In this document: piece after piece, positions 26,324 through 34,714 of the stretch
How the letters are laid out: the number at the start of each line of letters is the position of its first letter
Position numbering within the stretch: the stretch's first letter is position 1
NCBI GenBank assembly: GCA_009838515.1
Contig: VXRL01000054.1
Location: forward strand, 1 to 54,296
Origin: Terriglobia bacterium
GTDB lineage: Bacteria; Acidobacteriota; Terriglobia; Bryobacterales; UBA6623
Length of the DNA stretch: 54,296 bases
Reading direction: 5' to 3'
Notes under the pieces: generated by a model
Databases searched by the model: none
What the model was told of the DNA's origin: nothing
The model's input: the letters and a program-made list of their open reading frames with translations, nothing else
Translations under genes and position numbers: made by a program

Positions 26324-27208
26324 TTACGAAGCCAAGGCCCGCTTGCAGTAATTGAAGCACTTCTGGACTTCCTCTACGGTGTTGCCGCCCTTGTACTCGT
26401 ACTCGATGTTGGCGGGGATGTCGTAGCTGTTGTCACGCAGCAGCGCGAGCACCTCGCGGATCGGGGTGTCGCCCTCCCCGAACGGCGTGTTCTCGCCTTG
26501 GTCGCGCTTGCGGTCCTTGATGTGCAGCGCGACGATCTGCGCGTGGTGCCGCTTGATGTAGTCGACCGGGTCGAAGCCGGCGGCGATGAAGTGGCCGATG
26601 TCCAAATTGACCGCGATGTGGCTGTTGCCCTTGGACGCGGCGGCGAAGTCGTCCGGAGTGGCGTACTCGTTCTCCCTGATGCGGGAATGGTTGTGCATGC
26701 CCACTTTCATGCCGTATCGCTGGGCGTGGCCGTTGACGCGCCCGGCGACGCTGACCGTGCCGGACGCGGTGAGTGCCCCGGCGCCCATGGCCTTGGCCAT
26801 CTCAAAGCCGCGGGTGATCTCTTCGTCAGTGAAGTCGTCGCGGAAGCTGTAGTTGAACGCGTTCAGTTCGATCCCGGCCGCGTGGAAGCTCTCGCCGATT
26901 TCCTCGTAGTGGCTCAGCGGCGTCTCGAGGCGGAAGGCGCGCAGCTTCTCGCGATCCCTGCGGAGTTCGCGCAGCGGCTCCGTGTGGCCGCTCCACAATT
27001 CGCAAGAGCCGATCCGGATTTGCTTCATCGCTGCGATCGCTTCGTCTAGGGGCCGATCCCGGAAGCTGTAACTCTGTGCGCCGACGGTCACCCCGGAGAA
27101 CTTGGCGGTAATCCTGTCGTGGGCGGTGAACACAGGAGCTCCGGCAAGGCCCACTCCCGCACCGACAGCAAGGCGGTTGAACTTCCTGCGCGTGAAATTG
27201 GATTGCAT
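26324..27208 (-). CDS. Tat-exported sugar-phosphate isomerase/epimerase-like TIM barrel
   Basis: AP-endonuclease-2/xylose-isomerase-like TIM-barrel protein of 294 aa. The N-terminus TRRKFNRLAVGAGVGLAGAP (about 6-25) is a twin-arginine signal, so the enzyme acts outside the cytoplasm. Metal-site residues expected for the fold are visible: VGMHNHSR (His), NLDIGHFIAAG (Asp and His), LHIKDRKRDQG (His and Asp) and ANIEYEYKGG (Glu). The ATG is preceded by GAGGAG at a good distance. Related exported proteins in Planctomycetes and Acidobacteria occur next to glycoside-oxidising GMC enzymes; one such GMC gene is at 32902-34602. The sugar substrate is unknown. Confidence 0.88.
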   Translation of the reverse strand: MQSNFTRRKFNRLAVGAGVGLAGAPVFTAHDRITAKFSGVTVGAQSYSFRDRPLDEAIAAMKQIRIGSCELWSGHTEPLRELRRDREKLRAFRLETPLSHYEEIGESFHAAGIELNAFNYSFRDDFTDEEITRGFEMAKAMGAGALTASGTVSVAGRVNGHAQRYGMKVGMHNHSRIRENEYATPDDFAAASKGNSHIAVNLDIGHFIAAGFDPVDYIKRHHAQIVALHIKDRKRDQGENTPFGEGDTPIREVLALLRDNSYDIPANIEYEYKGGNTVEEVQKCFNYCKRALAS

Positions 27209-27374
27209 TCAGTCTCCTCGAGTAGCCATTGTTGCATAGGGGCCGCTTACAGCCTTGGCTTGGGCCTCGGCGAGGCGGATCATCGGCAGCGTCGGATGTC
27301 CCGCGCGGCCAAGCGTTTTCGGGGGAGTCACTTGCGCCTCGAGGAGGCCCCACCGCTCGACGCGGCGCGAGAGA

Positions 27375-27404
27375 TTGACTGCCCAAGCCAGCGTTTCATA
27401 ACCT
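27375..27404 (+). promoter_or_regulatory. Promoter of the Cache/solute-binding fusion gene, probably leaderless
   Basis: TTGACT (27375-27380, five of six -35 bases), an 18-bp spacer and TAACCT (27399-27404), which ends 6 nt before the ATG at 27411. CATAAC, two bases upstream of TAACCT, is an alternative -10 with a 16-bp spacer. No ribosome-binding site lies before the ATG, which agrees with transcription starting at the start codon. Confidence 0.5.
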
Positions 27405-27410
27405 CTAAAG

Positions 27411-30400
27411 ATGACGCGACCGACCGGGTTCCTTCTGCTAGCCGCTCTTGTGCCGATTGCGGCATTGCCCGCACGCGCAAGCGAGCCGGTCGGTTGCGCG
27501 GAGCATCAAATCAGCGCGAGCGCAGTCCGCACAACGAGTGACGTCCAGACGTTCGTTCAGTGCGCGGCGGAGTACTTGACTGTGCACGGCACCGCCGAGG
27601 CCCGGCGGGCCTTCCATGAGGACGAGCGCTGGCGGCATGGCCCGATCTACCTGTTTGTTGAACAGGTGGCGCCGTCCGCGGACGAAGCGCTCGTCTATGT
27701 TTACCCGCGCGATCCGTCGAGGGAAGGGGACGTCTGGGGCACCTATATCGACGCATTCGGGACCGACTACTATTCCGAGTCCTTTCGCATGCTGGAGCTT
27801 GCCGATTCCGGCTGGATGTATTACTGGAGCGGGAATCCGTCCACCGGAACGCAGCAGCCCAAGAGCTCGTACTTGGTCGAGGTGGACTGGGACGGCCAGC
27901 GCGCCGTGGTCGGGGCCGGCATCTACGCGCCCGACCTGCCTGGCACCTGCAGCTCCGAAGACGTGAATGCGGCCGACTTGGCGGCCACTCCCAGCGAGGC
28001 AAAGCTTGAGGCGTTCGCGCGCTGCGCGGCAGTGCTGTTGGAAGAGAAGGGCTACTTCGCCCGTGAAGAGCTCGAGACGAGCTCGCGGTGGCGCGACGGC
28101 TCCAGCTACGTATTCGTGATGGACTTGGAGGGAAACCAGGTCCTGAGCGGCAACGGCGTGCGGATCAACGGCAAGTCGCTGCACGAATTCGGCGGGAAGA
28201 GCGATCCCATGGACCAGTTCCGCGGGCGAGACATGGTTGCTGTCGGAGATGCGTTTGGCGAGGCCCTGATCTATTATCGGGGCCGCAATCCGAAGACAGG
28301 GACCATCCAGCCGAAGGTCGGAATACTGAAGCGCGTCGTCTCGCACGGCGTGCCCCTCATCTTGGGCGCGGGCTACGAGCTGGGCTCCGGACTGGCGGTC
28401 TCGGAACCCTCCTGCGACGACAATCGCGTGAGCGCTCGCGGGATCCGCACGCGGCGGGACATCCAAGCGTTCATACGGTGCGCTGCCGAGTACATTGAGC
28501 TGCACGGAGAGGAGGAGGCATACCGGGCCTTTCACAACGACGAGCGGTGGCGTCACGACGACGACCTCTACTATGTCTTTGTCAACTTCCTTGCGCCGAC
28601 CCCCGAGCGCTTCATCTCGGGCACTGCGGTGTTCCCTCCAGAGCCCTTTCGGGAAGGAGCCTCGCGGGAGCTCGTGGATAATTTCGGGACCGACTACTAC
28701 TACGAGCTCCACCGCGTATTGCGAGACGTGGATGAGGGATGGCTGCACTACGCCTTCACCAACTTCAGCGCGGGCAGATCAGAGCCGAAGAGCTCGTACG
28801 TCGTAGAGGTGGACTGGAACGGGCGCCGCGCTGCGGTCGGGGCCGGAATCTACCTCCACGACCTGCCTGGCACGTGCCCTGGCGGGGAAGCAGAAGTCAA
28901 CGCGGCGGCGCTGGAGGCTGATCCGAACGAGCAGAGACTGCGGGAATTCGTTCGGTGCGCGGCGTTCGAAGTTGAATCCCAAGGGTACTTTGCCGGGGCC
29001 ACGCTGATGTCCGATCCGCGCTGGAAGAGCGATTCGATCTACGTGTTCGGCGTCGATATGCACGGCAACACGCTGTTTTCGGGCGATGTAGGTGGCAGCC
29101 GGTCCGGCATGGGCGCATCCGAGCTGAGCCCTGCCGGCGGCCAGGATAGGGTGAGCGTGGGCGACGCGTTCGGCGAGGCCTTGCTGCACTACACGGCCCG
29201 AAACCCCTCCACAGACATGCCGGAGCGCAAAGTGACCTTCGTCAATCGGGTCATGGTACAGGGGCTGCCGATTCTACTGGGCGCCGGATACTATCCGGAC
29301 CACCGCACGGTCACGATGCCGCCGCCAGGAGGAACCGGAACCGGCGGAGGAACAGGCGAGCCCGGCGGCGGCACGCAGACAGCGGGGCGAGGCGACACGG
29401 CGACTCTGGCCCATTGGCAGGCACCAACGACTCTCAACCCCTACCTCTCTAGGGGGACGAAGGATGCCGAGGCCGCGTCGCTGGTGGTCGAGCCGTTGGC
29501 CGAGTTTGATCCGGACGGAGCATTGGTTCCCGCGCTTGCGGCGCGTATTCCCTCGATCGCCAACGGCGGGATCCCGGGGGACCGCACGAGCGTTACGTGG
29601 ACTCTCCGCGAGGACGCGGTCTGGTCGGACGGCATACCACTCACGGCGCACGACGTGGTCTCTACCTGGCGGTTCTGCACTGCAAGCGGGGTGCACTGTG
29701 CCCAAACCTCGCGCTTCGATCGCGTCGTGTCGGTCGAGGCGGTTGACGAGCGAACCGTGACCGTCAGGTTTGACGGCCCGGTCGCGTTCCCCTTTTCGCC
29801 GTTCGTGTCCATGGGGAGCCCGATCCTCCAAGCGTCGCAGTTTGCCGACTGCTTGGATGCAGGCGCAGCCTGCGCCGATGCGAATCGAGTTCCGCTCGGC
29901 ACCGGTCCGTACGTCGCGGCTGACTTCCGCGAGGGGGACTCCGTGCGATACGAGTTCAATACGCGATATCGCGGCGCCGGAGCCGGCCAGCCGTATTTCA
30001 GGGAAATCGTCCTGCAAGGGGGAGGCGATGCGATTCAAGCGGCAAGGTCTGTCCTCGAGCTGGACGAGGCTGACTATGCTTCGAACCTCCAAGTCGATCC
30101 CGACACCCTGACCGCGATCGCGGCCGGGGGAAGCGGGGTAGTCGTATCGGGATTCGCCTCGAACGTCGAGCGGCTGCTCCTGAACCAAACCAATCCGGAT
30201 GCGAGCTTGGGCAGCCTCCGGTCCGAATACGCAGATGGTGCCAACCCCCACCCCTTCCTGACCGACCCGGCCGTCGGGCGGGCCCTTTCGCTGGCGATTG
30301 ACCGCAGCACGCTCGTGCGGATCGGCTACGGCGACCTCGCGGGCCGCCCTACGTGCAACATCTGGCCAGTAGCGGGCCAGGCATCGAGCAACAGCGACGA

Positions 30401-31025
30401 ATGCCTGGTCCAGAACATCGAATTGGCCAAGGCGACTCTCAATGAAGCCGGGATCGTGGACTCAGATGGCGATGGCGTAAGGGAACGCGACGGAGTCCCG
30501 CTCAAGGTCCTGTTCCAGACCTCGACGAACTCAGTCCGCCAAGCTACCCAAGAGCACATCAAGGCATGGTGGGCGGAAATAGGCGTGGAGACCGAGCTGA
30601 AGCAGATCAACCCGTCAGTCTTCTTTGGGGGCGACGCCGACAGTCCGGACACGGCCGGCAAGTTCTATGCGGACGTCCAGATGTACACGACGGGGGGCAG
30701 TAGCGCGGATGCGGAAGGCTATTTCGTATCGTGGACCGCAGCCGAGATCGCGCGAGCGGCCAACTCGTTCCGCGGCAGCAACGCGGAGCGCTTTGGCTCC
30801 GATGAATTCGATCGGCTCTACGGCGAGCTAAGAAACACGTTTGACCCGCAGAAGCGGCAGCAGGTCACGATCGCTCTCAACGACTTGCTTGTGCAGAGCT
30901 ACTCGACTATTCCGCTGATCCACCGCGGATCCGTGGCTGCTCATGGGAGCGACATCGAGGGTTTCCGGGTGAACGGTTGGGAGTCGGATCTCTGGAACAT
31001 CGAGGCGTGGACGCGCCGCGAGTAG
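27411..31025 (+). CDS. Four tandem Cache-like domains fused to a family 5 (Dpp/Opp-type) solute-binding protein
   Basis: An exported protein of 1204 aa with a Sec signal (about 1-23, cut near ARA-SE). Residues 29-636 hold four domains in A-B-A-B order, each about 150 aa and Cache-like, with the pattern W..Y..GNPSTGTQQPKSSY then VDWDGQRAVVGAGIY in A1. Each domain begins with a Cys followed 22-27 residues later by the Cys of an (R/Q)CAA helix: 29/51, 180/205, 335/357, 489/516. A Gly/Thr/Pro linker (638-658) leads to an SBP_bac_5 domain (660-1204: LREDAVWSDGIPLTAHDVV, LGTGPYVAADF, ALSLAIDRSTLV). An EF-hand-like DSDGDGVRERDG lies in the latter. No permease or ATPase gene is nearby and there is no transmembrane or cytoplasmic signalling part. 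The role may be ligand capture or sensing with an unknown partner. Confidence 0.85.
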   Translation: MTRPTGFLLLAALVPIAALPARASEPVGCAEHQISASAVRTTSDVQTFVQCAAEYLTVHGTAEARRAFHEDERWRHGPIYLFVEQVAPSADEALVYVYPRDPSREGDVWGTYIDAFGTDYYSESFRMLELADSGWMYYWSGNPSTGTQQPKSSYLVEVDWDGQRAVVGAGIYAPDLPGTCSSEDVNAADLAATPSEAKLEAFARCAAVLLEEKGYFAREELETSSRWRDGSSYVFVMDLEGNQVLSGNGVRINGKSLHEFGGKSDPMDQFRGRDMVAVGDAFGEALIYYRGRNPKTGTIQPKVGILKRVVSHGVPLILGAGYELGSGLAVSEPSCDDNRVSARGIRTRRDIQAFIRCAAEYIELHGEEEAYRAFHNDERWRHDDDLYYVFVNFLAPTPERFISGTAVFPPEPFREGASRELVDNFGTDYYYELHRVLRDVDEGWLHYAFTNFSAGRSEPKSSYVVEVDWNGRRAAVGAGIYLHDLPGTCPGGEAEVNAAALEADPNEQRLREFVRCAAFEVESQGYFAGATLMSDPRWKSDSIYVFGVDMHGNTLFSGDVGGSRSGMGASELSPAGGQDRVSVGDAFGEALLHYTARNPSTDMPERKVTFVNRVMVQGLPILLGAGYYPDHRTVTMPPPGGTGTGGGTGEPGGGTQTAGRGDTATLAHWQAPTTLNPYLSRGTKDAEAASLVVEPLAEFDPDGALVPALAARIPSIANGGIPGDRTSVTWTLREDAVWSDGIPLTAHDVVSTWRFCTASGVHCAQTSRFDRVVSVEAVDERTVTVRFDGPVAFPFSPFVSMGSPILQASQFADCLDAGAACADANRVPLGTGPYVAADFREGDSVRYEFNTRYRGAGAGQPYFREIVLQGGGDAIQAARSVLELDEADYASNLQVDPDTLTAIAAGGSGVVVSGFASNVERLLLNQTNPDASLGSLRSEYADGANPHPFLTDPAVGRALSLAIDRSTLVRIGYGDLAGRPTCNIWPVAGQASSNSDECLVQNIELAKATLNEAGIVDSDGDGVRERDGVPLKVLFQTSTNSVRQATQEHIKAWWAEIGVETELKQINPSVFFGGDADSPDTAGKFYADVQMYTTGGSSADAEGYFVSWTAAEIARAANSFRGSNAERFGSDEFDRLYGELRNTFDPQKRQQVTIALNDLLVQSYSTIPLIHRGSVAAHGSDIEGFRVNGWESDLWNIEAWTRRE
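27495..28412 (+). repeat. First copy of the internal A-B Cache-like unit
   Basis: Codes for residues 29-334 (A1 29-179, B1 180-334). The second copy follows directly at 28413-29318. The A halves are close at both protein and DNA level, for example around the VEVDW ... VGAGIY ... DLPGTC segment. The B halves share the VGDAFGEAL segment. This indicates a segmental duplication inside the gene. Confidence 0.8.
28413..29318 (+). repeat. Second copy of the internal A-B Cache-like unit
   Basis: Codes for residues 335-636 (A2 335-488, B2 489-636). A2 keeps HNDERWRH, FGTDYY, PKSSY and VEVDW from A1. B2 keeps VGDAFGEAL and ILLGAGY from B1 but lacks the closing Cys, because the linker to the solute-binding domain follows. 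Confidence 0.8.
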
Positions 31026-31161
31026 CCCGCTGACCCGTCGGCAACGGCTGGCATCGGTTGCGCTCCCGTTCTCGAACGCTGCCCGACCGAGCAGGACTCC
31101 GGCACTGGGCCAGGCGCAAGGGCCGCAGCCGAATTCCCACAAGCCGGTTGGAACCGCCGCC

Positions 31162-31191
31162 GTGACCGTCTAGGAGGCCCTGCTGTAGAGT
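31162..31191 (+). promoter_or_regulatory. Candidate leaderless promoter of the cytoplasmic TIM-barrel gene
   Basis: GTGACC (31162-31167), an 18-bp spacer and TAGAGT (31186-31191), which ends 6 nt before GTG 31198. The AGGAGG-like sequence further upstream is about 20 nt from the GTG, too far to act as its ribosome-binding site. Confidence 0.4.
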
Positions 31192-31197
31192 GGACAG

Positions 31198-32058
31198 GTG
31201 GAGACGGCCAAGAACTTCAAACTTTCGGTCTGCAACGAACTCTATGGCGAGTCCGACTTCGCGGATTCGTGCCGTTCGATGCGCAGCGCGGGATGGACTG
31301 GTATTGAGATTGCCCCGTTCACGCTGATGCAGGAGGCGACGCGGCTGCCTGCCCAGCGCCGGCACGAGATTCGTGACATCATCGCGTCGGAAGGGCTCGG
31401 CTTCGTCGGCTTGCACTGGCTGACGGTCGGTCCGGAGGGGCTGCACGTTACTACGCCGGACGAGGCCGTGCGGCGACGCAGCTGGGAATACGTGCGAGGG
31501 CTGGTCGAACTGTGCGCCGACCTGCGCCCGGAGCGCGCCACGGGCGGCGTCATGGTGTTTGGCTCGCCAATGCAGCGAAGGACCGCCGGCGGGCTGACGC
31601 AGGCGCAGGCCGAGGCCAACTTCATCGAGGGCGTGCGCGCGATCGTGCCGGATCTTGAGGCGGCAGGGGTGACGCTTTGCGTCGAGGCGCTGCCGACTGA
31701 CCAGTGCGACGTTATCGTCTCACTGGATCGCGCGGCTGAGATCGTCGATGAGATCGGCAGCCCGATGGTCCAAACCATGTTCGACTCGCACAACGCGATC
31801 GAAGAGGAGCAGCCTCACGACGAGCTGGTTTCCAAGCACTGGTCGAAGATCCGCCATATCCACGTCAACGAATTGGATGGCAGCTATCCGCGCAAGGGAG
31901 GCGGCTACGACTTCAAGCCCGTGCTGCAAGTGGCCGCGGATCGCAGCTTCCAAGGCTGGGTGTCCATGGAGGTGTTCGACTTCTCGCCCGGAGCGGAAAG
32001 GATAGTGACGGAGTCGATCGCCTACTTGAAAGACGAGATCGACCGGCTCCGAGGCTAG
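31198..32058 (+). CDS. Sugar-phosphate isomerase/epimerase-like TIM barrel (cytoplasmic)
   Basis: Xylose-isomerase-like TIM-barrel protein, 286 aa, with no signal peptide, starting at GTG 31198. Metal-ligand positions of the fold are visible: LCVEALPTDQC (Glu), MFDSHNAI (Asp and His), IRHIHVNELDGSYP (His and Glu) and VSMEVFDFSPG (Glu). Members isomerise or epimerise sugars, keto-sugars or inositols; the substrate here is not evident. It lies 172 bp downstream of the Cache/solute-binding fusion and upstream of the GMC oxidoreductase on the same strand, with a minus-strand gene in between, so a simple operon with the GMC gene is not possible. Confidence 0.87.
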   Translation: METAKNFKLSVCNELYGESDFADSCRSMRSAGWTGIEIAPFTLMQEATRLPAQRRHEIRDIIASEGLGFVGLHWLTVGPEGLHVTTPDEAVRRRSWEYVRGLVELCADLRPERATGGVMVFGSPMQRRTAGGLTQAQAEANFIEGVRAIVPDLEAAGVTLCVEALPTDQCDVIVSLDRAAEIVDEIGSPMVQTMFDSHNAIEEEQPHDELVSKHWSKIRHIHVNELDGSYPRKGGGYDFKPVLQVAADRSFQGWVSMEVFDFSPGAERIVTESIAYLKDEIDRLRG

Positions 32059-32093
32059 CGGCTGGCTGCGCCCCTCAGGGACGGGCCAGGCGC

Positions 32094-32576
32094 TCAGAAG
32101 ACCGAGAATGTGAAGACGATATTCTGGCCATCGGGCGTGATGCCGTACTCGCCCGGGGGCAGGCTGGCGTTGATCCGAATTCGGATCACGCGACCCGCCA
32201 CGCCCTCTACATTCAGAAAGTAGGGCTCGGCCACGACCTTTTTCTTCTTGCGGTAGAGGAGTTCGCGGCGGCCGTTCTTGACCTCGAATCCAAACAGGGT
32301 CAGGTCGCGGGGATCGATCAGTTGCGAATCGAACAAGAACTCCGGCGCCGCGAGCGGCGTGCGGATCGCAGCCGCCGGGCCGGCAATCCAGTAACGGAGC
32401 TGGTTCTTCGTGATCTCCTCTGCCGCATCGACCTGCTCTAGCTCGCGGATGTCGCTGCCGTGGATCAAGTAGGGGATGTCAGGCTTGGGCGGGTTGGGCA
32501 AGCCGAGCCTGTTGCGGTCGGCTTGGCCCGACAGCGCCAGGGCGCCAAGGATCAAGAGCGTCGCGATGCGGGCCAT
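32094..32576 (-). CDS. Exported hypothetical protein
   Basis: A 160-residue protein of unknown family. From ATG 32576 it has a short Sec-type signal (MARIATLLILGALALSGQA). The mature part has PNPPKPDIPYLIHGSDIREL, a lysine run (YRKKKKV) and a predicted all-beta C-terminal half ending in alternating hydrophobic strands (GRVIRIRINA, NIVFTFSVF). The longer start at 32627 would put arginines before the signal. TACTCT lies 8 nt before the ATG and GGAG overlaps that gap, so either a leaderless or a normal start is possible. It converges on the TIM-barrel gene with a 35-bp gap. Confidence 0.65.
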   Translation of the reverse strand: MARIATLLILGALALSGQADRNRLGLPNPPKPDIPYLIHGSDIRELEQVDAAEEITKNQLRYWIAGPAAAIRTPLAAPEFLFDSQLIDPRDLTLFGFEVKNGRRELLYRKKKKVVAEPYFLNVEGVAGRVIRIRINASLPPGEYGITPDGQNIVFTFSVF

Positions 32577-32764
32577 ACGGCTCCAGAGTACCCGACCTCG
32601 GGGCCTCTGTCGAACCGATCGCGGCAAGCACGAGCACTTGCGCTAGCCAACCCGGCTCGACATCGATCTGAGGACGGCGGCCGGCGCGTCTCGGGCCGGG
32701 CTTGGCCAACGCCCGAAGGCCGGCACTGAGCTAGGCCGAGAGCGAGATCCGGAAGATCTCGGAC

Positions 32765-32793
32765 TTGAACGGACCTTGGCGATGCGCTGTAAG
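32765..32793 (+). promoter_or_regulatory. Possible promoter of the GMC oxidoreductase gene
   Basis: TTGAAC (32765-32770), a 17-bp spacer and TGTAAG (32788-32793), each four of six consensus bases. It is the only candidate I see in the 325-bp gap between the hypothetical gene (start 32576) and the GMC start (32902). Nothing else in that gap is recognisable. Confidence 0.3.
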
Positions 32794-32901
32794 ATTGTGA
32801 TTCCGCGATTGCAGTATTGCTGAGCGTCGCCGCCCGCGCTACTGGCTGCGTGCATTCGGAAGCGCCAGCACGACGCTGCTTTCTGCACGCGGGAATTCTG
32901 A

Positions 32902-34602
32902 ATGCCACAGCTTGCGGACGGCGGCCGGGAGATTTTTGACGCGCTGATCGTTGGCTCGGGCGCGACAGGGGGCTGGGCGGCCAAGGAGTTGACCGAGGCT
33001 GGTCTGTCAGTCGCACTGCTGGAGGCCGGCCCCGAGACTACGCCCGACCAGTTTGCCGAGCACGTCCCTCCCTACGCGATGAAGTATCGCGACACGCGTC
33101 CGAACGGTGTCACTTCGCCCGAAGTTGCGCGTCTCCGGCCCATGCATGCGCAGCAAGGGGCATGCTCGGAAGTCAATTACAAGTGGTTCGCCAACGACAT
33201 CGAGAATCCATTCACCACGCCCGCGGGAAAGCCGTTCGTTTGGGTGCGCGTGCGGGCCCTGGGGGGAAGGACTCTGACGTGGGGCCGCCAGAGCTACCGA
33301 CTCAGTGATTTGGATTTCAAGGCGGCCAGCCGTGACGGAGTCGGCGCCGATTGGCCCTTCTCGTACAAGGATCTCGCCCCCTATTACTCGAAGGTCGAGC
33401 GCTTTATCGGCATCAGCGGCCGCAACGAGGGGCTGGCGCACTTCCCCGACCAAGAACTCCTGCCCCCGATGGACTTCACCTGTGGCGAGCGCGGCCTCAA
33501 GCGGGCTGTCGAGAGCCGCTTCGGGCGCCCCGTCACAATCGGACGCTCCGCGGTCCTCACCGCCCGACACAACGGGCGCGAGGCTTGCCACTACTGCGGC
33601 CCGTGCAACCGCGGTTGCGTGACCTATTCGTATTTCTCGAGTCCCTTCAGCACTCTGGCGGCCGCCAAGCGGACCGGGAGGCTAACTCTTCTCACCGACT
33701 CCGTGGCGTCTCACGTAACGATGGACCGCGCCACGGGCCTGGCCTCGGGAGTGTCGTATGTCGAACGTGCCCGTCGGCGTGTCCGCGAGATCCGCGCCAG
33801 AGTGGTGCTGCTGTGCGCGTCCACTCTCGAATCCACCCGGATCCTCCTCAACTCTGCGCCAGGAGGGCTGGCCAATTCCAGCGGCACGCTGGGGCGCTAC
33901 CTGATGGACCACATGTACGGTGCGACGATCACCGGCCGCTTGCCGCGGCTGGGTAGGGCCAAACCGTGGCATGGCCCGCCGCGGAGGCCAAACGGGATCT
34001 TCGTCCCGCGCTTCCGCAACGTGACCAAGACGCACACCAACGGCGTGATCCGGGGCTTCAGCTACCAGGGTGGAGCGGGTCCGCGCTTTGCAACGGCTGC
34101 TGCGGGATTCGGCGAGGCCTTCAAGCGGTCGGTGCATGAAGACGCTTATTGGCAGGCAAGCCTGCACGCCCTCAGCGAGGGACTGGCCAGCTACAACAAT
34201 TTCGTCGAGCTAGATTCCGATGTGGTCGATGCGTGGGGTATTCCGGTGCTGAGAATCCACATGGAATGGAGCGACAACGAGCGCGCGCTGTTCCGCGACA
34301 GCCTCGAGCAGGGCGCTGCCATGCTTGAAGCCGCTGGGGCTGTCGAGATCAAGACGTCTGATCGCCCCAAGACACCCGGGGACGGGATCCACGAGGTTGG
34401 CACGGCCCGAATGGGGCGGGACCGACGCACGTCGGTGCTCAACGAATACTTTCAGGCGCACGATGTCAAGAACCTATTCGTGACCGATGGCGCGGCTTTC
34501 CCAAGCCTGGGTTCGGTCAATCCGACCCTGACCATGATGGCGAACACAGCCCGCGCCTGCGATTACCTGCTGGAAGCTGCTCGCAAGGGCGAGCTGGCAT
34601 AG
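32902..34602 (+). CDS. GMC-family FAD oxidoreductase
   Basis: Glucose-methanol-choline-type flavoenzyme, 566 aa, oxidising an alcohol, probably a sugar hydroxyl. FAD-binding GSGATGGWAAKEL (residues 18-30) and the ADP-ribose Glu of LLEAG open the protein. A cysteine-rich segment HYCGPCNRGCVTY (about 232-244) resembles the cluster seen in 2-keto-gluconate/3-keto-glycoside-type GMC enzymes. The active-site pair is His497 (IHEVGTARMG) and Asn540 (GSVNPTLTMM). There is no signal peptide, and no small-subunit gene (gluconate 2-dehydrogenase subunit 3 type) is next to it. TIM-barrel isomerase genes at 26324 and 31198 would suit oxidised-sugar processing. Its stop is 112 bp from the convergent DUF1552 stop. 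Confidence 0.9.
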   Translation: MPQLADGGREIFDALIVGSGATGGWAAKELTEAGLSVALLEAGPETTPDQFAEHVPPYAMKYRDTRPNGVTSPEVARLRPMHAQQGACSEVNYKWFANDIENPFTTPAGKPFVWVRVRALGGRTLTWGRQSYRLSDLDFKAASRDGVGADWPFSYKDLAPYYSKVERFIGISGRNEGLAHFPDQELLPPMDFTCGERGLKRAVESRFGRPVTIGRSAVLTARHNGREACHYCGPCNRGCVTYSYFSSPFSTLAAAKRTGRLTLLTDSVASHVTMDRATGLASGVSYVERARRRVREIRARVVLLCASTLESTRILLNSAPGGLANSSGTLGRYLMDHMYGATITGRLPRLGRAKPWHGPPRRPNGIFVPRFRNVTKTHTNGVIRGFSYQGGAGPRFATAAAGFGEAFKRSVHEDAYWQASLHALSEGLASYNNFVELDSDVVDAWGIPVLRIHMEWSDNERALFRDSLEQGAAMLEAAGAVEIKTSDRPKTPGDGIHEVGTARMGRDRRTSVLNEYFQAHDVKNLFVTDGAAFPSLGSVNPTLTMMANTARACDYLLEAARKGELA

Positions 34603-34714
34603 CGCCGGCCCTCGCTATTGGGCTGGGCACGGCGACGGACTGCCCGTCAGCCGCAGGGTGGAACCTGCAGGCGCAGGACTGATCGGTTTCCAGTCGCCGG
34701 ATCCGGTTTGAAGC

